A DNA stretch of 64,000 nt from DASUPK01 sp963815045 (GCA_963815045.1 CAWFET010000002.1:930001-994000), one strand, 5' to 3'; counted from the first letter of the stretch, positions 16,208 to 24,544 are shown. Notes: generated from the letters alone by a model not told the origin. Made by a program: numbers and translations.

Positions 16208-17556
16208 GTCACGACTACGACGTCATCGTCATCGGCGCCGGCTCGCCGGGGGAGCACTGTTGCGGCAGGCTGGTGGAGGGCGGCCTGAAGGTGGCCGTCG
16301 CCGAGCGGGAGCTGGTCGGCGGCGAATGCTCCTACTGGGCATGCATTCCCTCGAAGACGCTGCTCCGGCCGGGCGAGGCCCTCGCCGATGCGCGCGACGC
16401 GCCCGGCGCCCGCGAGGCGATCACCGGGGAGCTCGACGCCTCGCAGGCCTTCGCGTGGCGCGACTTCATGGTCTCCGACCATGACGACGCCGGGGCGGTG
16501 ACGTGGCTGGACGGCGAGGGCATCGACCTGCTGCGCGGGGAGGCGAAGCTCGCTGGGCCCAACACCGTCTCGGTGGACGGGGAGGAGAAGACCGCTGAGC
16601 ACATCGTGCTCGCAAACGGGGCCGACCCCTTCATCCCCCCCGTCGACGGCCTGCGAGATCTCGAAGGCGTGTGGACCAATCGCGAGGCGACCGCGGCCAA
16701 TGAGGTCCCCAGGCGCCTGCTGATCATGGGCGGGGGCCCGGTCGGCGTGGAGATGTCGCAGGCATACCGCCGAATGGGGGCGGAGGTCGCTCTCGTGGAG
16801 GGCATGGATCACGTGCTCCCCAATGAGCCCGCCCCGCTCGGGGAGGCGCTGGGCGAGGCGCTCTCCGATGGCGGCATCGAGCTCCATCTCGGCCAGATGG
16901 CGGAGCGCGTCGCAAAGGACGGCGACGAGTTCGTTCTATCCCTCAACGAGGGGGACGAGCTGCGCGGCGACAAGCTGCTGGTCGCGACGGGCCGGCGGGC
17001 GCGCGTCAAGGACATCGGGCTGGAGACGGTGGGCATCGAGCCCGGAGAGAGGGGCATCGAGGTGGACTCCCGGATGCGCGCCGGCCAGAACATCTGGGCG
17101 GTAGGAGACGTGACTGGGATCTGGCCGCTGACCTACGTGGGGAAGTACCAGGGCCGGGTCGCCGCGGCCAACATCCTGGGCGGAGACCGCGAGGCCGACT
17201 ACTCGGCGGTCCCGCGCGTGGTCTTCACCGACCCCCAGGCCGCGTCCGTCGGTGAGGCCGACGGTGCACACACCGCCACCGTCCAGATGGCGGCGGTGTC
17301 GCGGACCGCGACCTACACCCGCGCGTATGACAAGGGTTCCGGATACATGACCCTGATCTCCGATGGCGAGCGGATCACCGGGGCCCACGCCCTTGGGCCG
17401 GAGGCCGGCGAGTGGCTGCAGCAGGCCACGGTCGCGATCCGGGCGGCCATCCCGCTCGAGGTGATGAACGACGTGATCCAGCCCTTCCCGACGTTCTCGG
17501 AGGCCTTCCTCGACACGCTGATGGAGCTGACAGCAAAGGCCCGGGCGGGCCGGTAG
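16204..17556 (+). CDS. FAD-dependent pyridine nucleotide-disulfide oxidoreductase
   Basis: A 450-residue flavoprotein of the dihydrolipoamide dehydrogenase/mercuric reductase superfamily. It has the FAD motif VIVIGAGSPGEHC, the redox-active disulfide as GGECSYWACIPSK (CxxxxC), the NAD(P)-binding GGGPVGVEMS and the second FAD motif NIWAVGDVTG. The C-terminal interface motif reads PFPTFSEA, so the histidine of the usual His-Glu dyad is absent. That makes a true lipoamide dehydrogenase unlikely. The disulfide substrate is unknown; a low-molecular-weight thiol is possible. Start GTG. Confidence 0.88.
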   Translation: MSHDYDVIVIGAGSPGEHCCGRLVEGGLKVAVAERELVGGECSYWACIPSKTLLRPGEALADARDAPGAREAITGELDASQAFAWRDFMVSDHDDAGAVTWLDGEGIDLLRGEAKLAGPNTVSVDGEEKTAEHIVLANGADPFIPPVDGLRDLEGVWTNREATAANEVPRRLLIMGGGPVGVEMSQAYRRMGAEVALVEGMDHVLPNEPAPLGEALGEALSDGGIELHLGQMAERVAKDGDEFVLSLNEGDELRGDKLLVATGRRARVKDIGLETVGIEPGERGIEVDSRMRAGQNIWAVGDVTGIWPLTYVGKYQGRVAAANILGGDREADYSAVPRVVFTDPQAASVGEADGAHTATVQMAAVSRTATYTRAYDKGSGYMTLISDGERITGAHALGPEAGEWLQQATVAIRAAIPLEVMNDVIQPFPTFSEAFLDTLMELTAKARAGR

Positions 17557-17581
17557 CGACGGCTCTCTACCCTGAGTCGCG

Positions 17582-17896
17582 ATGAGCACCTGCAGCCATC
17601 TGGATCAGATCGAGGTCACCGAGTTGCCCGAGTCCGTCGACGGCTGCGAGGAGTGCCTGAAGACCGGCGACCCGTGGCTGCACCTGCGGATCTGTCTCGG
17701 CTGCGGCAAGGTCGGCTGCTGCGACGACTCGCCGAACAAGCACGCCACCGCCCACGCCAACGAGAGCGGCCATCCGCTGATCCACTCGCTCGAGCCATAC
17801 GAGGAGTGGTCCTGGTGCTACGTCGACGAGGTCGCGATGCTGATCCCCGATGTGAAGGGTGAGACACGCATCCCCCCGTCGCCCCTCGGCGCCTGA
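17582..17896 (+). CDS. UBP-type zinc finger protein
   Basis: A 104-residue protein that is almost entirely a ZnF-UBP domain. Zinc ligands are seen in CSHLDQ, CEECLKTG, CLGCGKVGCCDDSPNKHATAH and SGHPLIHS. In eukaryotes this domain binds the ubiquitin C-terminus; in actinobacteria its partner is not known. TACCCT ends eight bases before the ATG with no ribosome binding site, suggesting a leaderless message. Confidence 0.88.
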   Translation: MSTCSHLDQIEVTELPESVDGCEECLKTGDPWLHLRICLGCGKVGCCDDSPNKHATAHANESGHPLIHSLEPYEEWSWCYVDEVAMLIPDVKGETRIPPSPLGA

Positions 17897-17946
17897 CCGC
17901 GACTCCTTCAACGCATATAGGCGCGCGGCGCTAGGGTCTCGGACGC

Positions 17947-18669
17947 GTGTCCTCCATACGATCGCGGGTCCGGTCTTACTTCGGCCTGCTGAGAAGAATG
18001 CCGTTCAACAGCGAGGACGCGGTGGCGCTACAGGCGCTGGCGGCGTCCAACAGCCAGGACGCGGTGGCGCTGCAGGCGCTCGCTGCGCTCCCGGGAGGGT
18101 ATTTGCCGTGGACCGGCGCGGCGATGCATCCGGCGGCCGTGGCGACAGTCGTGAACAGTGTCGTGCTCAACCGCCATCGTGCGATCGTCGAGTGCGGGGC
18201 CGGTGTGTCCACCGCCGTCCTTGCTCGGGTGGTGCGCCAAGAGGGGGGGCACATCTACACGATCGAGGAGGATTCGGAATGGGGCGCCCGCGTCTCAGCT
18301 TGGCTGGACAGGGATGGAACAGCCGACGCGGTGACAATCATCCACGCACCCTTGGAGGGCACACCCGGGGAAGGCTGGTATCGGCGCGCAGCGCTGGTCG
18401 ATATACCGGCAGGGATCGATCTTCTGGTGGTGGACGGGCCAGCGGCCTGCGCTCCCGGACGCGCTCTTGCGCGCTATCCGGCGTTGCCCTATTTCAACGA
18501 GAAACTGGCGCCCGGTGCCACGGTCGTGCTCGACGACATCTCTCGCCCTGGCGAACAACAGATACTCGCGCGCTGGCACAGCGAATTTGGCCGCGAGTTC
18601 GAGGTGCGCCGGCATAGCGATATCGCCCTCAGCCGTGGCGACGCTCCGTACGACGTGTGGGCAGCGTGA
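17947..18669 (+). CDS. Class I methyltransferase-fold protein with internal duplication
   Basis: A 240-residue protein. The region around residues 76-100 (IVECGAGVSTAVLARVV) resembles the SAM-binding motif I, followed by an acidic end of strand 2 (IYTIEED) and DLLVVDGPAA as a motif-IV-like strand. It may be an O-methyltransferase or a glycan-associated methyltransferase; the substrate is unknown. Residues 21-48 hold two nearly identical 14-residue units. The start is GTG, nine bases after TAGGGT. Its codon use seems more relaxed than that of its neighbours, which may mean it was acquired. Confidence 0.72.
   Translation: MSSIRSRVRSYFGLLRRMPFNSEDAVALQALAASNSQDAVALQALAALPGGYLPWTGAAMHPAAVATVVNSVVLNRHRAIVECGAGVSTAVLARVVRQEGGHIYTIEEDSEWGARVSAWLDRDGTADAVTIIHAPLEGTPGEGWYRRAALVDIPAGIDLLVVDGPAACAPGRALARYPALPYFNEKLAPGATVVLDDISRPGEQQILARWHSEFGREFEVRRHSDIALSRGDAPYDVWAA
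18007..18090 (+). repeat. Two tandem 42-bp units inside the methyltransferase-like gene
   Basis: Units 18007-18048 and 18049-18090 encode NSEDAVALQALAAS and NSQDAVALQALAAL. They differ at only a few bases. The unit length is a multiple of three, so the reading frame is preserved. Confidence 0.9.
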
Positions 18670-18702
18670 TGCTGCGGGGAGGGCGGCGGCTAGGGTGACG
18701 GC

Positions 18703-19185
18703 ATGAGCGAAGCAAGCCAGAGCGAATCGATCACGCCCGAGGGCATCGAGGCGCTGCGCACGGAGCTCGAGGAGCTGGAGGGCCCGCGGCGGACCGAGAT
18801 GGCGGCGCGGATCAAGGAAGCGCGCGAGCTCGGCGACCTGAAGGAGAACGCCGACTACCACATCGCCAAGGACGACCAGGGGCATCTCGAGGCACGGATC
18901 AGGCGTCTGCGGGAGCGCCTCCGCAAGGCTCAGGTGGTGGAGGCCACCGACGCCGCGCCGGACTCGTTCGCCTTCGGTCGGACAGCGGAAGTCCTCGACG
19001 AGTCGACCGGCAAGGTGAACACCTGGACCCTGGTGGGGCCGACCGAGGCCGACTTCGCGAGCGGGAAACTCTCGATCGAGTCGCCGGTGGGACGCGCGCT
19101 CAGGGACACCTCAATCGGCGAGACCGTCTCCGTCGAGACCCCCCGCGGCAAGAAGACCTACCGCGTGGAGAAGCTGGTCGAGTGA
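18703..19185 (+). CDS. greA: Transcription elongation factor GreA
   Basis: A 160-residue protein that rescues stalled RNA polymerase by stimulating transcript cleavage. The N-terminal coiled coil is seen at residues 10-75, with the tip acidic residues in the conserved GDLKENADYHIAKDDQ. The C-terminal domain ends with SPVGRAL and VETPRGKKTYRVEKL. The length is typical of the family. TAGGGT ends six bases before the ATG and there is no clear ribosome binding site, so it is probably leaderless. A strong stem-loop follows. Confidence 0.95.
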   Translation: MSEASQSESITPEGIEALRTELEELEGPRRTEMAARIKEARELGDLKENADYHIAKDDQGHLEARIRRLRERLRKAQVVEATDAAPDSFAFGRTAEVLDESTGKVNTWTLVGPTEADFASGKLSIESPVGRALRDTSIGETVSVETPRGKKTYRVEKLVE

Positions 19186-19189
19186 ACGA

Positions 19190-19220
19190 GGAGCCCGACC
19201 GGACGGTCCGGCCGGGCTCC
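19190..19220. terminator. Stem-loop between greA and a convergent gene
   Basis: Arms GGAGCCCG and CGGGCTCC continue inward, after an A/C mismatch, as CCGGA and TCCGG around loop CGG. It starts 5 bp after the greA stop and lies before the convergent stop at 19229. There is no T-run, so it could serve both directions as a G+C-rich terminator. Confidence 0.7.
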
Positions 19221-19228
19221 CAGTCTCG

Positions 19229-19615
19229 TCAGGCCCTCGTCCCGGACGGCTCCTCTGAGCCGAGCGTCGCGACGCCGTAGACGATCCAGACGCAGAGCGC
19301 GAAGATCCCGAGCGACCAGAACGGGTGGGATCCGCCGGTCGACAGCAGGGCGTCGATGGCGCCGAGGCTTCCGGCGATGATGCCGATCACCCGCCCGTAG
19401 GCGTTTCCGGCCATCAGCGAGAATCCGCCGGTCAGCTGGACGACCCCGAGGATCACGAGGACCCAACCCATCGCGTGGAGGTTCGTGAAGATGTACCTGG
19501 TGTCATTCGCGTAGAAGCTCGCGTCACTGATTGCGCCGATCCCGTAGATGATGTTGAGGGTCCCCACGATCAGCAGAAGGATCGCGACGAACACAGCGCG
19601 GCCTGCACCTCTCAT
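19229..19615 (-). CDS. Four-TM membrane protein, DUF7144-like
   Basis: A 128-residue integral membrane protein with four hydrophobic segments, at about residues 8-30, 48-70, 73-90 and 97-116. The pattern and the stretch MGWVLVILGVVQLTGGFSLM resemble small four-helix proteins annotated as DUF7144 in actinobacteria. Function unknown. A similar protein is encoded at 33301-33828 before gadB. A purine-rich ribosome binding site (GAGAGGAAA) precedes the ATG. Confidence 0.72.
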   Translation of the reverse strand: MRGAGRAVFVAILLLIVGTLNIIYGIGAISDASFYANDTRYIFTNLHAMGWVLVILGVVQLTGGFSLMAGNAYGRVIGIIAGSLGAIDALLSTGGSHPFWSLGIFALCVWIVYGVATLGSEEPSGTRA

Positions 19616-19637
19616 CTGTTTGTTTCCTCTCTATTGC

Positions 19638-19659
19638 CGGCCGCCACGCAAGGCGGCCG
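19638..19659. terminator. Stem-loop downstream of the flippase gene
   Basis: Arms CGGCCGCC and GGCGGCCG surround ACGCAA. It lies about 90 bp downstream of the leftward gene ending at 19747 and just upstream of the next leftward gene at 19615. It may end the first transcript or sit in the leader of the second. No T-run is present. Confidence 0.5.
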
Positions 19660-19746
19660 TGTCCGGTTGGCGCGCAAATGCGCACCGCCGGGGACGGTGG
19701 CAGCGAGCCGGCCGTCCGGCATCCCCCGATCCGGGTGATTTGGCGA

Positions 19747-20835
19747 TCAGCCGGCGGCGTGCCGGGCGTCCCGGCGCGAGCGGCGCTTCTCCTTGAGCTC
19801 CTCGCTCTTCTCCTTGGCCTGCTCGTAGGAGCTCTTCACCAGGTCCTTGCCCCCGGACCAGCCGAACACCCAGGAGACCATGATCACCGCGAACACCACG
19901 TTCCAGGCGGAGGTGATCAGCTGCTGGGAGGCCGAGTAGGCCGTCGCATCCTGAGCGCTCGCCTGGCTCTTCAGCGCCGCACTGTTCATCGCCTGCGTGA
20001 CGCCCACTCCGCCCGGGGTCAGCGAGACGGTGTTCGAGATCGAGTTGGAGGCGGTGACCGAGGCGACGTTGTGAAAGGTGACCGGGATGCTGTAGGCGCC
20101 GAGGAAGACGGCGATGATCGCCAGTCGCGCCACGTAGCTGCCGAGCTCCGGAAGCGCCACGCCGACCAGTGCTCTCCGCGGGGAGCGGAGGATCGCGCCG
20201 CCGGTGAACAGCTGCTCCCGCAGCTTGTGCCACTGCTTGCGGAAGACCCTGGTCGCGAGCACCGCGAGAAACACCACCCCGGCCGCGATCGCCGCCGCAA
20301 CCACCCAATGGTCCTTCAGCCAGCTGAGCTTGATCGAGAACGAGCCCGCGACCGAGAGGAACAGGTAGAGGTAGACGGCGATGTTGAAGATCGAGAAGGG
20401 GATCTTCTGGACCGCGATCCCCGAGAGCATCGCGGCGAACGTGGCGCCGGCGATGACGGTCGTGAACATGATCAGCATCACCCAGGTGCCGATGTTCGCC
20501 GGGAGGAAGCTGTTCATCGCCACCGAGGTCGCATAGGCGGCCACGACCAGGCGGACGGTGATCTGCACCCGCGGATAGGCCGCGCGCAGGATCGTCACCC
20601 AGGCGATCGCCGCCAGCGTGGTCTGTGCCGTCTGCAGGAGGATGCCGGCCACCACGGCCCAGGCCGGGACCTCCCGGATCTTCCGGAAGAGGGCGCGAAT
20701 CCAGTCGGAGACCGGAATCCCGAGCAGGTCCAGGACGAAGAGCAGCAGCGCGATCGCGGCCACCCAGATGACGATGCGCGCCAGCCGGGCGAGCAGGGCG
20801 TCATCTCTCGCGAGAGCTTTCAGTCGGCTGGGCAC
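19747..20835 (-). CDS. Lysylphosphatidylglycerol synthase TM-region family (AglD/MprF-like) protein
   Basis: A 362-residue membrane protein with about eight hydrophobic segments and the family signature NTVSLTPGGVGVTQA near residue 275. In MprF this domain flips lipids; stand-alone relatives are thought to act in lipid or polyprenyl-glycan translocation. There is no C-terminal synthase domain here. The C-terminus is a basic, charged tail (QAKEKSEELKEKRRSRRDARH). It is a single gene, divergent from 20898. Confidence 0.85.
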   Translation of the reverse strand: MPSRLKALARDDALLARLARIVIWVAAIALLLFVLDLLGIPVSDWIRALFRKIREVPAWAVVAGILLQTAQTTLAAIAWVTILRAAYPRVQITVRLVVAAYATSVAMNSFLPANIGTWVMLIMFTTVIAGATFAAMLSGIAVQKIPFSIFNIAVYLYLFLSVAGSFSIKLSWLKDHWVVAAAIAAGVVFLAVLATRVFRKQWHKLREQLFTGGAILRSPRRALVGVALPELGSYVARLAIIAVFLGAYSIPVTFHNVASVTASNSISNTVSLTPGGVGVTQAMNSAALKSQASAQDATAYSASQQLITSAWNVVFAVIMVSWVFGWSGGKDLVKSSYEQAKEKSEELKEKRRSRRDARHAAG

Positions 20836-20897
20836 CGGGCCAACCTACTCTGCGCTAATCCTTCCCATCACACGTCGTCAACTCATGGAGGAAGCGA

Positions 20898-21347
20898 ATG
20901 ACAGGAAAGGCAGATTTCACGGAAGAGGAATGGAAGGTCGTGCTGGAGGGGCCGCCGAGCGCAGGGCTGATCGTGATCGCCTCGGATCGAGGCGGGTCCA
21001 TCCGCGAGAGCTTCTCGATGGCGAAGGCCTACACCGAAGCCCGGAAGCAGCACGGCGAGAGCCAGCTGCTCGATGAGATCGTCACCGCCAAGCCCGAGAT
21101 GGATCACACCCGCTACCACTCTCCCGAGGAGCTCAAGCAGGCGTCGCTGGGACACATCACCGATGCCGTCGCGCTGCTCAAGTCAAAGGCGACCGGCGAG
21201 GAACTCGACGAGTACAAGAAGTTCATTCTCGGGCTCGCCCAGCGCGTGGCGGAGGCCCGCAAGGAGGGCTTCATGGGCCTCAGTGGCGATCGCGTCAGCG
21301 ACGAAGAGAAGACGGCGATCGGGGAGATCAGCGGGGCGCTCGGCTGA
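20898..21347 (+). CDS. Conserved hypothetical cytosolic protein
   Basis: A 149-residue, mainly helical protein with a strong ribosome binding site (GGAGGAAGCG). It starts ADFTEEEWKVVLEGPPSAGLI and contains IASDRGGSIRESFSMAKAY and GFMGLSGDRVSDEEKTAI. No enzyme motif or membrane segment is seen. I do not recognise the family with certainty. It precedes an operator-like dyad (21364) and the SHOCT-led gene block. Confidence 0.65.
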   Translation: MTGKADFTEEEWKVVLEGPPSAGLIVIASDRGGSIRESFSMAKAYTEARKQHGESQLLDEIVTAKPEMDHTRYHSPEELKQASLGHITDAVALLKSKATGEELDEYKKFILGLAQRVAEARKEGFMGLSGDRVSDEEKTAIGEISGALG

Positions 21348-21363
21348 GCGCTTCCCTTTGCGA

Positions 21364-21384
21364 TTTCACCCGTAATGAGTGATG
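21364..21384 (+). promoter_or_regulatory. 21-bp dyad operator, copy 1 (before SHOCT gene)
   Basis: TTTCACCC, five bases, GAGTGATG. It is one of four copies of YWTCACCC-N5-GRRTGATG in the window. It lies 59 bp before the SHOCT gene start. A separate 13-bp palindrome, GGTGACGGTCACC, lies just downstream at 21414-21426. Confidence 0.55.
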
Positions 21385-21442
21385 CGTCGGGCGACCCCGT
21401 CCGGTGAGATGACGGTGACGGTCACCAACGAAAGGATTCGCG

Positions 21443-21721
21443 ATGCCGCTGATCGGAAGACGAAGGCCACTTATGCGCGCCGCGATGGTCGGCGGCGCCG
21501 GCTACGCGGTCGGCAAGCGAAGGGCAGCGTCCCAGGAGCACGAGGCCCAGCAGGACGCCCAGATCCAGCAATCCCAGCCGACCCAGGCACCCCCGGCGTC
21601 AGGTGGCGGCGGGATGTCGGAGATGGATCGGATCGATGCGCTCAAGAAGCTTGGTGATCTGCATGACTCTGGCGTCCTCACCGACGAGCAGTTCGAAGCA
21701 GAGAAGGAGAAGCTGATCTAG
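21443..21721 (+). CDS. SHOCT domain protein
   Basis: A 92-residue protein. The N-terminus is basic with a short hydrophobic glycine-containing stretch (MVGGAGYAVGKRRA), the middle is glutamine- and proline-rich, and the last 30 residues are a SHOCT domain (MDRIDALKKLGDLHDSGVLTDEQFEAEKEKL). SHOCT is a short helical hairpin thought to mediate oligomerisation. The stop is directly followed by the ATG of the DUF6325 gene, so the two are coupled. Confidence 0.82.
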   Translation: MPLIGRRRPLMRAAMVGGAGYAVGKRRAASQEHEAQQDAQIQQSQPTQAPPASGGGGMSEMDRIDALKKLGDLHDSGVLTDEQFEAEKEKLI

Positions 21722-22219
21722 ATGGAATTCGGACCCGTACAGCTCCTCGTGGTTGGCTTCGAGGACGGAGAGTTCTCCGGCGAGATCCTCGCCGAGCTCC
21801 GTCGGCTGCGTGAACACGACATCGTCCGCCTGATCGACCTGATCTTCGTCGCTCGCGATGAGAACGGCGAGTTCGAGGCGGTCGAGCACAGCGACCTGCC
21901 GAGCGAGGAGGCCGAGGCATTCGGCGCACTCGCCGGCGCACTGCTGGGACTCGGCGCGGCCGGTGAGGAGGGTGCCGAGGCTGGTGCCGTCGCCGGTGCC
22001 GCCGCGGTGGACGAGCGAGGTTCAGTCCTCAATCCCGACGACGTCTGGTACCTGGCGGACGAGATTCCGCCCGGCACCTCGGCCGGCATCGCCCTGCTCG
22101 AGCACCGCTGGGCGATTCCCCTGAGGGACGCCATCGAGCGCGCCGGGGGTCACGACCTGGTCGACGCATGGGTGCATCCGAGCGATCTGATCGAGATCGG
22201 CGCTCAGGCCGCCAGCTGA
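21722..22219 (+). CDS. DUF6325 family protein
   Basis: A 165-residue protein with the typical start FGPVQLLVVGFEDGEFSGEI and DIVRLIDLIFVARD, an alanine/glycine-rich middle (residues 75-100) and a C-terminal IALLEHRWAIPLRDAIERAGG. The family resembles DUF1269/general-stress-type membrane-associated proteins but its role is not known. It begins with no gap after the SHOCT gene. A relative in style (DUF1269) is encoded at 36378. Confidence 0.78.
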   Translation: MEFGPVQLLVVGFEDGEFSGEILAELRRLREHDIVRLIDLIFVARDENGEFEAVEHSDLPSEEAEAFGALAGALLGLGAAGEEGAEAGAVAGAAAVDERGSVLNPDDVWYLADEIPPGTSAGIALLEHRWAIPLRDAIERAGGHDLVDAWVHPSDLIEIGAQAAS

Positions 22220-22297
22220 ATCCCGGGCAGCGGCTGGCTGCGATCGGCGCCCTCGTCCTGGCGCCGGCGGTTCTGATCCTGGCGCTGGACGATCGTC

Positions 22298-23504
22298 GTG
22301 ACGGAGTTCCCGCGCGGCCTGGTCGTGCTCGCCTGCGTGGTGGTCGCAATCGGGGCGGCTCTGTTTGGCCTGCTGCGCACGGGCATCCCGCGGCTGCTCG
22401 GTCTTGGCGTTGCGCTGCTCGCTCTGATCGCCCAGGGCGTGCTGCTCATCAGCGATGGCGGCCACCTCGTGGAGGCGATCGTCATCGTCGCCGGACTGGG
22501 AGCGGCCACGTACGCCGCCAGGGCGGCCTTCCGGGTCCGGGTCGAACTGCTCCCGGCGCGTCCCCCTGCGCATCCGGTGCTGCTCTACAACCCGAAGTCG
22601 GGCGGAGGCAAGGCAGAGCGCTTCTCGCTCGCCGACGAGGCGGCCAAGCGCGGCATCGAGTCCATTGAGCTGACCCGCGGCGCGGACCTGGAGCAGCTGG
22701 TCAGGGACGCTGTTGCGGGCGGCGCCGACGCGCTGGCGATGGCGGGCGGCGACGGGTCTCAGGCGGTCGTCGCGTCGGTCGCGTCAGAGCTGGACCTGCC
22801 CTACGCCTGCATCCCCGCCGGCACCAGGAACCACTTCGCCCTCGATCTCGGGGTCGACCGCGACGACGTCGTCGGTGCGCTCGACGCGTTCGTCGAGGGT
22901 GGCGAGCGCCGTGTGGACCTTGCCGAGGTCAACGGCCGCGTTTTCGTCAACAACGTCTCGCTGGGGCTCTACGCCGAGGCGGTGCAGCGAGACGAATACC
23001 GCGACGCGAAGATCCGCACGATCCTGAACACGGTCCCGGAGTCACTTGGCCCTGACAGCGAGGGGCTGGACCTGGCGTGGACCGGGCCGGATGGAGAGCG
23101 TGAGCGGTCCGGGGCGGCACTGCTCGTCTCGAACAACCGCTACCGGCTCGGCCGCGCGGTCGGCTCGGGCACCCGGCCCAGGATCGATGCCGGGGTGCTC
23201 GGGCGTCGCCGTGGCCAGCGCACCACCGGGTGCCGGCTCCGAGCGGCCTCGGAAGCCCTGGCACGAGTGGACCGCCACCGAATTCGACGTCGATTCGAGC
23301 CGGCCGGTCCCCGCTGGAGTCGACGGCGAGGCGATGACCCTCGAGCCGCCCCTGCAATTCAGGATCCGCCCGGGGGCCCTGCGGGTGCGTATCGCCCCGG
23401 CTCATCCAGGAGCGTCGCCCTCGGCCGCCATCCCGGAGAGATTCTGGGACGGCGTGAAGACACTCGCCGGGGTCGCGGCGGGCCGGGCACCGGCCGCGGC
23501 TTGA
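22298..23504 (+). pseudogene. Diacylglycerol-kinase-family lipid kinase, one frameshift
   Basis: The N-terminal 90 residues hold about three membrane segments, followed by a DAGK catalytic domain: LLYNPKSGGGKAERF, AMAGGDGSQAVVA in place of the usual GGDGT, and IPAGTRNHFALDLG. After GTRPRIDAGVLG the frame turns to non-homologous arginine-rich sequence. The family C-terminus continues in the +1 frame from GVAVASA through AGVDGEAMTLEPPLQFRI and ends at the TGA at 23504. Removing one G from the GGG at 23201-23203 restores a single frame of about 400 residues. It is a real frameshift mutation or a sequencing error. It is followed by amphi-Trp and PAP2 genes. Confidence 0.8.
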
Positions 23505-23526
23505 CCGACAACGGAAGGAGAACCTG

Positions 23527-23745
23527 ATGGACATCCTGGAAATCGAGCAGAAGGAGACCCTCTCGCGCGAGGAGGCTGCGGCGAAGCTGAAGCGGTTCGC
23601 CGAGATGCTGTCCAAGAACAACGACCTGGAGTTCGAGCGGGGAGGGATGAACATCAAGGTCCACGTCCCCGACGAGGTGCATCTCAAGGTCGAGCTCGAG
23701 CTGGAGACCGACGGACGGGAGCTCGAGATCGAGCTCACCTGGTGA
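23527..23745 (+). CDS. Amphi-Trp domain protein
   Basis: A 72-residue protein covering the whole amphi-Trp domain: an N-terminal helix (LSREEAAAKLKRFAEMLSKN), two amphipathic strands (NIKVHVPDEVHLKVELEL) and the ending ELEIELTW that gives the family its name. The role is unknown. A clear ribosome binding site (GGAAGGAG) precedes the ATG. It overlaps the PAP2 gene by four bases. Confidence 0.85.
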   Translation: MDILEIEQKETLSREEAAAKLKRFAEMLSKNNDLEFERGGMNIKVHVPDEVHLKVELELETDGRELEIELTW

Positions 23746-24308
23746 GTGAAGGCGCTGCATCGGGCGGGCTGGAGGAGCTGCGGCGCCTCGATGCGGCCGT
23801 TTATGCGGCGATCGCCAAGACGGGCACTCCAGCGCTCGACCATTTCTTCGGCCGTCTCTCGAGCGCCGCCGACTATTCGAAGCTCTCGATCGCAAGCGCC
23901 GTCGCACTGGCGCTCGGCGCAGGCCCGAACGGCCGGCGGGCGGCCGTTCGAGGCATGGCGGCCGTCGCCGTGACCGCTGCCGTCGTCAACCTGGTCATCA
24001 AGCCGGTCTCCCGCCGTGCGCGGCCCGACCGGGACGAGGCCTCGGTCCCGCTGGGCCGGCAGGTCACGATGCCCGGGTCCCACTCGTTTCCCTCGGGGCA
24101 TACGGCGGCGGCGTTCGCGTTCGCAACCGGGGCGGGGCGGGCGCTTCCATGGACGACGCCATCCCTCACCGTCCTCGCGACGCTGGTGGGGTACTCGCGG
24201 GTCCACACCGGCGTGCACTACCCCCTTGATGTGATCGCCGGCGCCCTCTGCGGGGTGGCACTGGCCACGGTCAGCGACAGGGCGCTGGATTTCATCTCAT
24301 TGGGGTGA
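23742..24308 (+). CDS. PAP2-family phosphatase
   Basis: A 188-residue membrane-bound phosphatase. The three PAP2 signature blocks are present: KPVSRRARP, PSGHTAA and SRVHTGVHYPLDV. The catalytic histidines and arginine are all there. Such enzymes dephosphorylate phosphatidic acid, undecaprenyl diphosphate or similar lipids. Its coupling to a lipid-kinase gene suggests phosphatidate or polyprenyl-phosphate turnover. GTG start, overlapping the amphi-Trp stop. Confidence 0.92.
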   Translation: MSEGAASGGLEELRRLDAAVYAAIAKTGTPALDHFFGRLSSAADYSKLSIASAVALALGAGPNGRRAAVRGMAAVAVTAAVVNLVIKPVSRRARPDRDEASVPLGRQVTMPGSHSFPSGHTAAAFAFATGAGRALPWTTPSLTVLATLVGYSRVHTGVHYPLDVIAGALCGVALATVSDRALDFISLG

Positions 24309-24364
24309 TCCCAGGGGGCCGGCGGTCCCCGACCATCCCTGTCCATCCAAGGAAGGAGCTTCAG

Positions 24365-24526
24365 ATGTTGTGGGCTGGACTCGGAATCGTGTACGTCATC
24401 CTGCTTGTCACGCTCGGGATCATGTCGATCCGCAAGGGCCACTGGGTCATGTTCCTGCTGGGCATCCCGTTGCCGCTGTTCTGGCTGATCGGCGCGATGA
24501 TGCCGCCACGCGGCGCGGCAGCCTGA
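24365..24526 (+). CDS. Small two-TM membrane protein
   Basis: A 53-residue protein that is nearly all hydrophobic: two helices split by SIRKGHW. The start at ATG 24365 is chosen because a near-perfect ribosome binding site (AAGGAAGGAG) sits just before it; the longer frame upstream lacks one. It resembles small membrane proteins found near stress genes in actinobacteria. Function unknown. Confidence 0.65.
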   Translation: MLWAGLGIVYVILLVTLGIMSIRKGHWVMFLLGIPLPLFWLIGAMMPPRGAAA

Positions 24527-24544
24527 CCAACCCGAGCGGCCGGG

